Part shown: positions 1 to 11,884 of the stretch, piece by piece
How the letters are laid out: every line of letters begins with the position of its first letter
How positions within the stretch are numbered: the first letter of the stretch is position 1
Assembly: GCA_025667525.1 (NCBI GenBank)
Contig: CM046876.1
Location: 528,838,538-528,902,537, forward strand
Source: Glebionis coronaria
Taxonomy: Eukaryota; Streptophyta; Magnoliopsida; Asterales; Asteraceae
Direction of reading: 5' to 3'
DNA length: 64,000 nt
Notes under the pieces: model-generated
What the model saw: only the letters and a program-made list of their open reading frames with translations
Databases searched by the model: none
What the model was told of the DNA's origin: nothing
Position numbers and translations under genes: made by a program

Positions 1-59
1 AAACCCAAGTCTACTAAATAGCCCAAAACTAGTAAATCAACCCAATTCTTGTAAATTTG

Positions 60-235
60 CAAAAAGATTTAAAAAAAGTGTCACGCTACGCGATATAGCG
101 CGCTATATCGCGCTTTATGCCGCTTTTTAGCACGCAACGCTTAGAGATGACGCTTTAGTTTGTTTCGTAACGTGGAGGTCACACTTCACGCTATAAGGCG
201 CGCTATAGCGCGCTATTTAAAACCTTGGTTTTTTG
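60..235. repeat. MITE-like short repeat rich in GCGCGC/TATAGCGCGCTATA palindromes
   Basis: The stretch is built from overlapping short palindromes (TATAGCGCGCTATA and similar) and ends in AAAACCTTGG. It shares the word GTGACCTCCACG (here in reverse complement) and the AACCTTGG-like end with the hAT-type MITE at 22160-26959, so it is probably a diverged or partial relative. No target duplication is visible around it, so the ends are approximate. The rest of 1-697 is AT-rich and holds nothing I recognise. Confidence 0.4.
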
Positions 236-1016
236 TGAGTTAGTGAGAGGAGTGAGAAAGTTAAAATGACGTTGAAGCGACAATGGATTATGTTGGTGCT
301 ACTCCTCCTAGCTTCCCTAGGGGTATCCACAATGAGTCACTATGACATCATTTAATAGAGTCTATTGTGCGATCAATGCATTGTGATGGTGTCAAATCAT
401 CAGTGTATTAAATAGAAGGTTTTTTCTGTAAACAAACTCACATAATACGAGTTTGGTGGGCCATCATCAGTTTTTACAATTATTTTTAAATTACTTTTAT
501 TCATTTTATTGAAACACAAAACATACAGATACTCACCTAGATCCTATACTGACCTGAGACCTTTTCATTTGAAGATCTTGAAGCAAATTATGTGAGGTAA
601 AGATTTAAACTGAGCACAAAGTAAAGAGATATATACAGTATGATATAAGCTTTTTGTCGCTACTATGTTATGTTTATGTATGTTTGTGATTCGATTTTAA
701 GGCTGGTGGGAGTGGGTGTAAACTCACTCACCACCACCTCAGTGCCACGTTAGCTTTTTTACCAAACTCACCAAAACTCATCCAAACTTCTCACAGGAGG
801 TAATGACACTCACCCAAACTCACTCCACATCACCCCCATTTTTTTAATATTTTTTATTCATACAATTAAAACATTTATTCATACATTTTATTAAAACACG
901 GGTACATAGAAAATTAAAACACAGTAGGAAATTAAAAATAAAAACATAGAAAATTAAAACACAGTACGAAAATAAAAATAAAAACATAGAAAATTAAAAA
1001 ATAACATTAAAAAAAA

Positions 1017-2395
1017 CTAAAACAGGATATTATAGGCCTCTTTGATCTGAGCTCGGCGCCACTCCGCTACTGCGAGTTCACGTCCCGTCAAAAGATCTAT
1101 CGGTTGCATATAATAATCAAAGTCTTCCTTTTCCTGCTTTTTTCGGGCTACTTCAACTTCTTTTTCCTGGATTTCCATCTCTTTCTTCTTCATCTCAAAA
1201 TATGCGGCCTGTTGTTCACCCTGCACAACAAAGCCCCGTTCTTGTTGTTCACCCAACCCAGACAACATCAACCTAGCCAAAGACTCATCGTTTTTACTCG
1301 ACTCCCCCGAAGCTCTGCTCCCTCTAGACTTAGCCTTAGTTGTGTCCCTTCCCATTGGACGTGGGATCGGTTGCACTTCTTCATTATCAGTGGCATCAAC
1401 ATTCACACTATTACTTGTATCCATAGAATTTGTATTAAACGAACTAGACCCAGATAACTTGTATCTCTTGCTTATTTTGGAAGTCCTAGCTAATTCTTTA
1501 GGCAATTCAACCTCCTTCCATTTCTGGCAGTCTTTCACAACCTCCCAGCAATGACGAAATTTGAACGGTAGTCCAACTTGAGCCTCATAATGCATCAACG
1601 CCTCATTAATCATATCAGCATCCGATGCACCACTTCTAGGCCCCATCTGCATCAGTTGACCATAAAACCCACAAAAACGAGCTATACAAGGTCGAATTGT
1701 CTTCCACTTCCCGTTCAAAGAATCATAAGTACGAACCCCGGGTTCCTCCGTTTTGCTCTCATAGTACTCAAGGATTTTTGTCCAAAATCCCTGCGTACTC
1801 ATTTCGTTTCCATGAACGTTGTCACTAGACACGGAAACCCAACCTTTTGCCAAAAAAATTCCTCCGTTGTTGTCCAATGTTGTTGTCGTTTTGTAGGTTC
1901 TTCGACCGCCTTCTTCTTTTGACGTCCCCTAGATAGTGCCTTCTTTGGTTTAGGTTTTTGGACCGTTTGTTGAATTTCGGGAACGGTTTCCAGCTCGGGA
2001 GACCCGGTTTGTTGATACGAAGTAAACCCTTGACTTTCATACGAGTCTGAATACTGCGGGATGTAGCAATCTTGAGTTTCATAGGCGGGTTGTGATGAGG
2101 AACCACCCCTATGGCTTTGGTATTGGCTTGGGTTTTGGTTTTGGTATTGACTTGGGTATTGACTATGAAATTGACTTGGGTATTGGCTTAGTTATTGGGT
2201 AGGGTATTGACTTGGGTCCGGGCAGCGGTAAGGTATGTTTTGGTAAGGTTGTGGGTGATACAATGATGGTGGTCGTATGGTGATACCAGGTGACGGGTTT
2301 TCTAGGAAAGTTCCTAGCGGTGTGGGTGGTGAATTTTTGGTATTTGGCCTACCTCGACGTTTGTTGGTGGTTCGGGGTGTGTTTTCTTGAGACAT
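1017..2395 (-). pseudogene. Harbinger-associated Myb/SANT-like protein, broken
   Basis: The frame opens at 2395 (MSQENTPRTTNKRRGRPN). It runs through a Q/Y/P-rich segment with SQYPSQYQ-like repeats, then the trihelix/SANT region (HWTTTEEFF, then KGWVSVSSD and GFWTKILEYY), and ends with a charged, coiled-coil-like tail (EMKKKEMEIQEKEVEVARKK) and the NAM-associated C-terminal type ending at 1017. Proteins of this kind are the DNA-binding partner of the Harbinger transposase and are often misnamed glutathione S-transferase T3-like. Two lesions are visible: an in-frame TAA at 2192-2194, and a one-base frameshift in the A7 tract near 1853-1859, between the EEFF and KGWVS segments. The homopolymer shift could be an assembly error; the stop is less likely to be. 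The rest of the frame is open. Confidence 0.8.
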
Positions 2396-2586
2396 TATTT
2401 GGAGGAGATGAAGATGAGATGTTTGATTTTTTTTGTGTGAAAAATGAAGAAGATGATAGGGTATTTATTAGTAAATTTCGGGTAATTTTTTTATTAATAA
2501 AACTAACGGTATAATATTAGTGGCGGGGCCCAATTGCATAAACTCACCCAGGTGAGTCTGCCTATGTTTTTTTTTTGCCTAGAAAG

Positions 2587-2630
2587 AACTCGCGCGCGAG
2601 TTATGGTGGTGGTGGGGGGGGGGGGGGGGG
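2587..2630. repeat. CG palindrome followed by 17-base G run
   Basis: AACTCGCGCGCGAGTT at 2587-2602 is a perfect 16-bp palindrome. Twelve bases later GGTGGTGGTG leads into 17 consecutive G at 2614-2630. This lies just inside the right end of Harbinger element 1. Such runs are unstable in length and could form G-quadruplexes. No function is claimed. Confidence 0.7.
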
Positions 2631-3146
2631 TGCGCGTGAGTTTTGTCAACTCGCTCTCCCAGCAGCCTAAGCATTAAAAGAAAGAAGGTCTATCATTCTT
2701 GCTATGTTTTGGTTTGTTTATATTTTTTGAGCGTCGTGACTAGAAGCATAAAGAAAGAGAGACGAATAATTAGGATTGATACTAAAATGAAATTTATTAG
2801 TAATCAAATTTGTAAGAGCACATGGTACGGGAGTTTACCCCTTGCGGTTTTCTACGGCGCCACCTGAAAATGCGAGCTACCACACCTCATTAGGCGTTTT
2901 CGTGTCTCGCGCCTAGGGCACGGCGCGCGTTTTCGTGCATTACTATTTTATTTTATTTTTTTATTATTATTTTTTTAATTTTCAAAAAAAAATTGACCGT
3001 TGCATTTAAATATTATACCGTCGGAGGAGCGGGTGGAGGCCCGAATTTTTCAAAAAAACCCTATTTTTTCACTATAAAACCCCCCAAATCATCCCAATTT
3101 TTATAAAACTAAAAACATACATTACAAAAAAACAAACACACTAGTA

Positions 3147-3420
3147 ATGGATCCGAACAATGTGAACAATTGGGTCTACAAGTACTTCAACAACAACAAC
3201 GCCGGGTCTTCGTCTAACCTTACGACACCATCTTCCGTTAACTCTTATTCTCCTACATTTTCACGTCCCAACATCCAAATCCCACTCTTGATGATTAACC
3301 CGTTTGTTATTTGTTCTCCAGAGCAATTTCAAATGTGGATGCAAACACAAGGTATACGTAATCCCTCACAATCCCAAGTACCTTCAACTTACCTAACACA
3401 TTCATCTGAACCAAATGAAC
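3147..3420 (+). pseudogene. Harbinger-associated Myb/SANT-like protein, 5' part
   Basis: The frame starts MDPNNVNNWVYKYFNNNN and is rich in N, S and P, like the low-complexity N-terminus of Harbinger Myb/SANT proteins. It contains the segment ICSPEQFQMWMQTQG. It runs 91 codons before the Tekay LTR begins at 3421. The gene resumes at 14501. Across the joint the frames differ by one base, so there was at least one further indel in addition to the insertion. Confidence 0.7.
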
Positions 3421-6400
3421 TGTAACACCCCCAATTTCGTGTCATAGCAGCGGAAGAGTCATTGAGTGTTACTGTCATGGTTCAATCTGAATATCATAGA
3501 AAATGCCTCAAAATGAGTCGTTTTAATAAAACATATATCCATTCATTATTTAAAGGTAAAACAGTTCACACACGGTCCCAAATAGTTTTAAGTTCACACA
3601 ACATAACAAACGATAAAAGTTTCTTTGAATGGACATTGTTTAGAAAAGCGGGCCAAAATATTTCACATGCAAGCTACACGAAACCGCCTTCCTTTGAGTG
3701 CCTTCTTCATGGACCTGAGATAAAACATGCTATAAAGTCAACAAAAATGCTGAGTGAATCTATATAGTTTAAATTTAATAAACGAACACAAGTATTCTGA
3801 ATAAACCTTCAATGGTTGACAATCATGTGGATTAGACATAATCATCGTTGTTATTACACAAGTCTCATGACATTGAACGTTAACATATATTATTTCAGCC
3901 CAACACACCTAGCCAAGTGCGTATATTTCTCTTATACAATTGCATCCGATGTTTCATTACTAGTGCATCACAACACCACGCGATAGCTAGTCGCGACCGG
4001 ACTGGGCGTCACCCCGATAGATCTATCCATAGTATTAGCGTTCATCCGATTAACAATTCATGATTCAGTGGGTCTTTTAAGGCTAGAAGCAAACATATGT
4101 AAATAACTTTCATCTAGCATATAGTCGGGTCCTTTGTGTTCTATTTTAAAACAAGCATGTTATCCCCCTCGCGGGTTTTAAAAATCTTTACAAGATAGTA
4201 TAAAAGCGAGGCTATAGACTCACCTTGGTACAATAGTAGTAATATGACGATCGTCGACGATAAGTGATGCCCGTTAAACACGAAGACCGTAACCTACCAA
4301 ATAAGGTGCGTTCGTTAATAAATGACTTAAGTATAAATAATACTTAAATAACACAAAACTCAAAATACAAAACCATGAAAATCCCAAAATAGTAATAGTA
4401 CAAGTGTACTTCTATACCCTTTTTCATGTTAACTTTACTAGAATATATCATCGATAAAAATCTGCCGGTACTTACCGAAAGTACAAGCTCATTTACCTTA
4501 CTTAAACTATTCCGTTTTCGATGAAACTTGGTCACAAACTCACATATAATATGAATAAGACTCAGTTTAAATTTCATTCAAAAATATTACTTTTAAGACC
4601 TTCTGCCCGACTAGAGATGGCAACGGGTAAGAAAAAACCCATAATCCACGGGTACCCACACGTAAGTGGGTGGGTATTTTCGTCATATTACACCCATGGG
4701 TAGGTCGTGGGTAAAAATCAAAACCCATTAATGGGTGGCGGGTGGGTGACGGGTATGCTATACCCGTCATGGGTAAACCCATGATACCCATCACGGGCAA
4801 ACCTATGAAACCCATTTGATATACCCACATGTGTATCCATCAATATACTTATAGGTGTTCTTATAATCCCATTTAAAATAAGATAAAATTCGTTATACCT
4901 CTTAAATAGTTGTACTTAGATAGTTGTGACTTGTGAGACCATTATAAATTATAATTGCTACCGCTGTCAAGAAACACATTAAACTAAAAAAGACTATTCG
5001 ATTTGCTAGACTAAAAAGTGAAGATCAAATATAAGATCATCAAATACATATACATAGATAATCTAGTTCGTCTCTTCTTGCCAAACATCAATTCGTCCAT
5101 ACTAATACATATATGATACTACTGTTTTACACTTCTAGCATATTTTGTTCACTCTACAAGGTACACGACACACCTCTAGTCCTCAAACACATCTAAATAA
5201 TTATTCACTTATTCTAGTCTCGTTGTTTTATAGATATTGTCTTTAATTCTATTTCTTGAAACGCACTTACATAATTGATTTTCATATAAGATTGTGTGAT
5301 TTTTTTTATCGCATTAACCCATGGGTTTACCCACGGGTAACAAATACCCACGGGTATGGGTATTAAATTATACCCACTAATCGGTAATGAGTGGGTGGTG
5401 GGTATGAAAATATTTACGTGGGTGGGTGACGGGTTTGAGATACCCGTACCCATTACCCACGGGTGCCATCCCTATGCCCGACACACCTTCGTGTTATAAA
5501 AATAATCGGACAGATTTACGTCTTCAACTCGTAAAACCATTTTAACATATCTAAACAACTCCATTTATAAAACCGACACTCGGGTTTGAAAATAGACTCA
5601 TGACCTGAGGTTTAGACTTCAACATCAGTCCTTGAAAATTTTTAAAACTCGTTCTATAGTCCCCGAGATTCGATCCAAATATCGGCAACAATTTTCGGAT
5701 TGTGCCGATACTCGTCTCCCGGTACACGAATACTAAAATTGGTATAACTTCTCGCTCGTTTGGAGCTAGAAGCTCTATCTTATATCAAATCGAAGCTAAC
5801 GAAATTCTCTACGACCCTATCTTATTAGTTTAACAAGTTTATTACCGTAAGTAATTCAAAAATAGCCTTTTACCTACTGGTCTAAAATGGTCATCTAAAA
5901 ATCATACCAAATCAACATTTTGACTCATTTCAACAATTTACATACTTCTAATATTACCCTAATATTATCATATCACATTTATCTAACTCCTAACACCCTC
6001 AAATTCAATCTATTAAAAATCAAATATATAAAAACCATGCATGCAACATCATCCCACTACAAATATAATAATAATAACAACAACACAACTACAAAAATGG
6101 ATCAAACATGATGTTCTTCACCAAAAATTTTGAAAGAAAAATGAAGTGAATGCATGTGGGAAAAATTTATACCAAAATGAAGCTCTTGAAATTTCTAGGT
6201 TGGGTCTTTGATTAGTTTTGAAGAATCAAAGTAGAAAATCAAAAATTTAAAATTTTGATGGATTGCGGTATAGGGGTGGACGGCTAAAGGAAGAACAAGA
6301 GAGAGAGTTTGTGATTTTTTTTGTTAAATGGGATTTTTAAATAAACTAGTTAGTGGAAAATCCTTAAATAGTCCAAGGTTAGGGTAGATTTTGTCATTTA

Positions 6401-6915
6401 GGCATAGTTTTGGTCCAAAAATGCAATTAAATAGTTTATAAGGTAGAAAATGTAAATTGTAAATTTTGAATATATTTACGGGACTCGGGTTTCATAAAAA
6501 TACTTTTCGAAAGTTAAAACGCTTCATAAAAATAATAATAAAGCTTCGACACGACTTAAAACGTAATTAAATCGAAAACATCAAAAATATAAAATATCGA
6601 GACAATCGATAATAAAGCATAAATATTTGGGCATCCGTCGGTATCGCGATCACTAATAGTTCTCGTCATTCGTTAAAACGTAAAACACGAGAAATAAAGA
6701 TTAAATAAAATAAAAATCATTTTTATGATAAATTGAGAATATGATATCGATACCTAACATATTCCTTGCCGGTTTTCATCTAATCGACATTCTTACGCTA
6801 GTTTCAAGTTATAACCTTCTCGGTTAGTCTATAATTTAAAATTCTCGTTAAAGTAAACACGTAATACGTAATAGTCGAGATTAAAATAACGACCTGAAAT
6901 TGACAGATTGTCACA
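3421..6915 (-). repeat. Tekay 3' LTR, enlarged by a hAT insertion
   Basis: It starts TGTAACACCCCC and ends GATTGTCACA on the plus strand, matching 11885-14500 throughout. It is 3495 bp long. Subtracting the hAT element and its 8-bp duplication (871 bp) leaves 2624 bp, close to the 2616 bp of the other LTR. Confidence 0.92.
4612..5474. mobile_element. hAT-type non-autonomous element in the Tekay LTR
   Basis: The ends TAGAGATGGCAACGGG and (reverse complement) TAGGGATGGCACCCG are hAT-style TIRs. TGCCCGAC at 4604-4611 is repeated at 5475-5482, a perfect 8-bp duplication. The other LTR has the empty site TGCCCGAC once at 13068-13075, which proves insertion after the retrotransposon. Both subterminal regions are crowded with TACCCA/GGGTA words, the sort of clustered motif bound by hAT transposases. 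It is 863 bp long with no credible coding frame. Confidence 0.93.
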
Positions 6916-6929
6916 TTATCCCCACCAAT
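6916..6929 (-). other. Polypurine tract of the Tekay element
   Basis: Read on the minus strand, TTGGTGGGGATAA lies directly against the 3' LTR, the position of the plus-strand primer in reverse transcription. Confidence 0.6.
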
Positions 6930-6951
6930 TTAGGATCTTCGCCCTCGAAGA

Positions 6952-9900
6952 TCAACTTACGTTCTTGTCCGACCGCTTGTTGAAATCAAAGAGATGAGGG
7001 TAATTCTTCCACATTTGGTCTTCTCGTTCCCAAGTATACTCCGGTCCTCTCCGAGAGTTCCATCGAACTTTGACGATAGGGATTCGGCTTTGTTTCAGTT
7101 GCTTGACCTCGCGATCCATGATCTCGATTGGTTCTTCAATAAAGTGCAACTTTTCATCAACCTTAACTTCGTCCCACGGTATAACAAGTTCTTCATCGGA
7201 TAAACACTTCTTCAGATTCGACACATGAAAAGTGTTATGAATCCCATACAGTTCTTGTGGTAGTTCAAGTTGGTATGCCACGGGTCCTACTCTAGATGTA
7301 ATCTTGAATGGTCTGATATAACGAGGACTTAACTTCCCACGTTTTCCAAATCGTACAACACCTTTCCATGGTGATACCTTTAGCATAACCTTATCTCCCA
7401 CACTAAACTCCAATGGTTTTCTTCTCACATCCGCATAACTCTTCTGTCGACTTCGCGCAAACAACAACCTATTCTTGATTTGCATAATCATATCCGTCGT
7501 CTCTCTAATCATCTCTGGTCTAGTGAGTTGAGCATCACCAAACTCACTCCAGCTCACAGGCGATCTACATTTTCTCCCATAAAGTGCTTCAAACGGTGCA
7601 GCTTTAATACTCGCGTGATAACTATTATTGTACGAGAATTCGGCCAAAGGTAAGTGCTTATCCCAGTTACTTTCAAAGTCAATCACACAAGCACGCAGCA
7701 TATCCTCCAATGTTTGAATAGTTCTTTCACTTTGCCCATCGGTTTGCGGATGATAGGCTGTGCTCATATCCAAATTGGTTCCTAAAGCTTTCTGAAGTGA
7801 TCTCCAAAATCCAGAAGCAAAACGACTGTCTCTATCGGAAATGATTGAAATAGGAACACCATGCTTACACACGATATCCTTTAGATAAATGTCGGCAAGT
7901 TTCTCCAAACCGAACCTCTCGTTGATTGGAATGAAATGAGCGGATTTAGTTAAACGATCGACAATAACCCGGATTGCATCGAACCCAGACGGTGTCCTTG
8001 GGAGTTTTGTGATGAAGTCCATCGTAATTCGCTCCAATTTCCAGATTGGAATTTTAGGTTGGACAAGTAATCCTGACGGCTTCTGATATTCAGCTTTCAC
8101 TTTTGCACACGTTAAGCATTTCGCGACGTATGATGCAATATCAGCTTTCATATTCGGCCACCAGTATAACTTTTTCAAGTCTTGGTACATTTTGTCCGAT
8201 CCAGGATGAATAGAATACTTGGACTTATGAGATTCTAGCATGATCAAGTCTCTCAGTACACCAAAGAATGGTAACCAAATTCGACCTCTCAAACTTTTGA
8301 TACCATCGGATCGCGTCTCAAATGTTTCACCATCTCCTCTAAATCTTTCGGTGGCAATATTTTCCTTCTTACACGCTTCGATTTGTGTGTTTCGGATCTG
8401 CTCAGGTAAGTTATTATGAACTGTCACCACCAAAGCACGCACTCGAATCGGTTTCTCCCTTTCCTTTCGACTTAACGCGTCAGCTACCACGCTCGCCTTT
8501 CCCGGATGATAACGAATTTCACAGTCGTATTCACTCAAGAGTTCAACCCATCGACGTTTCCTCATATTCAGCTCCTTTTGATCCAATATGTATTGTAGAA
8601 TTTTGTGATCAGAGAATACTGTACACTTCGTACCATACAGATAATGTCTCCAAAGTCGCAGAGCAAAAACCACAGCGCCCAATTCCAAGTCATGGGTAGT
8701 GTAGTTCTCCTCATTTTTCCTTAATTCTCTAGAGGCATATGCGATCACCTTTTCACGTTGCATGAGAACAGCACCGTATCCTTGAAGAGATGCATCACAA
8801 TAAACAACAAAGTCTTCACTTCCTTCAGGTAACGATAAGATCGGCGCACTACAGAGTTTCATCTTCAGGGTTTTGAAAGCTTCTTCTTATTCATCGCCTC
8901 ACACAAATGGTTTATTCTTCTGAGTCAGCTTAGTTAATGGTTTCGATATCAAAGAGAATCCTTCAATAAACCTTCGGTAGTAACCAGCCAAACCTAAAAA
9001 TTGTCGCACTTCAGTTGGAGTAGTTGGAGCACTCCAATTCTTAATTGCTTCAATCTTCGCAGGATCAACATGTACTCTACTTTTATCAATCACATGTCCG
9101 AGAAATTGTACAGAATTAAGCCAAAAATCACACTTTGAGAATTTAGCGTACAACTTTTCATTTTTCAACAAGTTCAAGATAATTCTTAAGTGTTCAGCAT
9201 GCTCTTCCTTGCTCTTGGAGTAGATTAGACTATCATCGATGAAAACGATCACGAATTTATCAAGATACAGCTTACAAATGTAATTCATTAAGTCCATTAA
9301 TACAGCAGGTGCATTAGTCAAACCAAAAGGCATAACTTGGAACTCATAATGACCATAACGAGTTCTAAACGCCGTAATAGGAATATCTTCCTCGCGTACA
9401 CGAAGTTGATGGTAACCAAAACGAAGATCAATCTTGGAGAAAACACGAAAACCTTGAAGTTAATCGAATAGATCATCAATTCTTGGAAGCGGATAATGAT
9501 TCTTGATCGTCAGCTTATTCAGCTCTCGGTAATCGATACACATACGGAACGAACCATCTTTCTTTTTAACGAATAAAACAGGAGCTCCCCAAGGCGACGA
9601 ACTCGGTCGTATAAAACCTTTATCAGATAATTCTTGCAATTGCACAGACAACTCCTTCAGCTCGGATGGTGCTAAACGATATGGCGCACGATCCACGGGT
9701 GCAGCACCAGGAATTAGATCAATTTGGAATTCTACTTGCCTTAGAGGCGGAAGCCCTGGCAAATCTTCCGGAAACACTTCTGGAAAGTCACGAATGACTG
9801 GAACATTCTCGATACGTTTCTCCTTCGATTCCTTCTCCGATACATGAGCTAGGAATAACTCACAACCTCTTTTGATATACTTACGAGCTTTAATGCACGA

Positions 9901-11454
9901 AACGATCTTCAGTCGAGAATTACATTTATCACCTTCGATAACTAAAGTATTGTCATCTAAAGGAATCCTAACTTTCTTTTCCCCACACAGAATAGACGCA
10001 TTATACTTGGACAACCAATCTATTCCGATAATAATATCAAAACTTCCCAATTCGACGATCATCAAGTCTATCTTAAAAATACGGTTCAGAAGATTAAGAG
10101 AACATCCTAAGAGCGCACGATTGGTACTAACTAATTTACCATCAGCTAGTTCTACTTCATAACTCGCGTCTAATTCGACTGGTTTGATATCAATTAAGGT
10201 ACTAAAACTTGTAGACACAAAGCTTTTGTCCGCACCAGAATAAAATAAAGCTGTAGCATAACGGTTATTCAGTAAAAACATACCAGTAACAACTTTCGGG
10301 TTTTGCTTAGCATCAGCTTCTCCTAGTTGATAGGCCTTTCCTTGATTATCACCACCACGTACATTATTTTGCGGCTCAGGGCATTGATTCTTCATGTGTC
10401 CTTTACCTTGGCAGTTAAAGCAAGTCATTCCTTTCCTTCCTGGTCCCCAACAGTCTTCAGTCTTGTGCCCCAGCTTGTTACACTTTCCATACTTAGTACA
10501 TTCACCAGTATGATTCCTTTTGCATCGTTGACATCGGGCTCCCTTATCAGCAGGTGTAGTTTCAGTCATTGCATTAGCATTACTCCTCCTTCAATTCTGA
10601 TTCCTATTGTGAGATTTACGGTTATCACCTCGATCATCACTTTCCACTTCAGCCTTTCTTTTACTATCTTCAGCAACACCATCAACCTTATCTTGGATAA
10701 TCTGTCCCATCAGTTGGTAGGCCATTCGTACAGCTTCATCAATATTGGCAGGTTTAGATGAGGTCACATCACCACGGATGTTGACAGGTAAGCCTCGAAT
10801 ATACTGCTCCACCTTCAGATATTCCGGGTTAACTTTGTTTGGACAAAGTAGAGCAAGTTCATGGAATCTGTTTGTGTATCCATCAATATCAGTACCCGTC
10901 AGTCTCAGCTGATATAGTTCATGTTCTAACCTTTGAATAACACTCCTTGGACAAAATTCCTCGGTCATCCATCTTCTCACTTCAACCCAAGGTGTAGCAT
11001 AAGCAGCATTCATCCCTACAGACGCCATTCTTCCATTCCACCAAGTTAATGCTCGCCCTTAAAGAGTAGCAGAGGCAAACATCACCTTGTCTCCTTCCTC
11101 ACTTCCACTAAATCGAAACACGGATTCTAATCATTCAAACCATTGCATTAGACCAACAGCACCTTCAGTACCCTTAAAAGTCGGAGGTCTACATTTCATG
11201 AACGAGGTATAAGTACACTTCTTGTTTTCAGGAATCACTGGTCTATCAGCATCACCAGTATTGCCAGCTCTAGCATTATCAGCTCCAGTATTGCCAGCTC
11301 CAGCATTGCCAGCTCCACCAGCTCCACCGGATCCACCATCTCTATTATTCATATTTGCCATAAATGCATTCATAGAGACCTCAAATTGATCAGCTACTAT
11401 AGCACGTAACTGAGTCTCAGTCAATTGTTTTGGCGGCATGATCCTGTTACACAA
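6952..11454 (-). pseudogene. Tekay gag-pol polyprotein, six in-frame stops
   Basis: One reading frame covers all domains without a frameshift. Gag opens at 11454 (MCNRIMPPKQLTE) and has a GAGNAG repeat. Zinc knuckles follow near residues 308-358, the canonical one being [14 protein letters not shown]. Protease comes next ([10 protein letters not shown], near residue 405). Reverse transcriptase shows [10 protein letters not shown] and FIDD. After RNase H comes integrase ([32 protein letters not shown]). The end is a chromodomain-like segment ([16 protein letters not shown]). The frame is broken by stops at 11131-11133 (TGA), 11059-11061 (TAA), 10591-10593 (TGA), 9460-9462 (TAA), 8899-8901 (TGA) and 8887-8889 (TAA). 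Each is explained by one transition from CGA, CAA or TGG. The protease catalytic Asp is Tyr (codon 10240-10242), so the copy is dead as well as interrupted. Confidence 0.92.
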
Positions 11455-11867
11455 TTCACATCAAAATGAGTATTCATTCAACGCTTGTGATAATAAAACA
11501 TGAATAACACAGAATAAAAATAGATAGAATTGGAGAGAAACAAGAAAGGATGATAGAACGAAGAATAGAATTTAGACAAGGAACGAAGATTCACGAGGAA
11601 TGAGTCAAAAGACAGGAATTTCTACTGTGACAATCAGCGTCGTTTATAAATTACGTATTAGTATTATAATAATCAAATAATAATCATTTATAAATAAATA
11701 AATGTAATCCATTATGCATTAAGCATAAATAATAATTAAATATTTATAACATATAAATACTTTTCTTATACTCGTCCATTGGCAACTCGGAGGTTTCGCT
11801 TGCAGATGTTATAGTCAAAAGATTTCAAAAATTTATTTTTGGAAAATCTTTTCGTTCTCTATAACTT

Positions 11868-11882
11868 GAGCTCTGATGCCAA
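11868..11882 (-). other. Primer binding site, initiator Met tRNA type
   Basis: On the minus strand TTGGCATCAGAGCTC lies two bases inside the 5' LTR. It differs by one base from TGGTATCAGAGC, the complement of the initiator tRNA-Met 3' end used by most plant chromoviruses. Confidence 0.8.
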
Positions 11883-11884
11883 TC

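Larger units (their letters stand above)
701..2667 (-). mobile_element. PIF/Harbinger-type element 1 (Myb/SANT gene only)
   Basis: The left end GGCTGGTGGGAG at 701 is matched by CTCCCAGCAGCC ending at 2667, giving terminal inverted repeats with one mismatch in the first twelve bases. The TIRs extend with gaps into a shared AAACTCAC region. Directly outside lie TAA at 698-700 and TAA at 2668-2670, the 3-bp TWA duplication expected of PIF/Harbinger. The 1967-bp element encodes only a Myb/SANT-like protein on the minus strand. There is no DDE transposase frame, so it would need transposase in trans. Close to the right TIR are the palindrome AACTCGCGCGCGAGTT (2587-2602) and a run of 17 G (2614-2630). 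Confidence 0.85.

Noticed and set aside
1017..2395. Glutathione S-transferase T3-like annotation
   Set aside because: Databases often give this name to Harbinger Myb/SANT proteins. No thioredoxin-fold or GST motif is present here.
3462..3767. Open frame of 101 codons, with a related one at 11926-12162
   Set aside because: Both lie at matching positions of the Tekay LTRs, antisense to the element. They recur only because the LTRs are copies.
4567..4830. 87-codon open frame rich in GYP/MGI repeats
   Set aside because: It reads the TACCCA/GGGTA subterminal repeats of the hAT element.
5920..6111. 63-codon open frame, also at 13512-13703
   Set aside because: LTR duplicate, low complexity (N/T runs), no family features.
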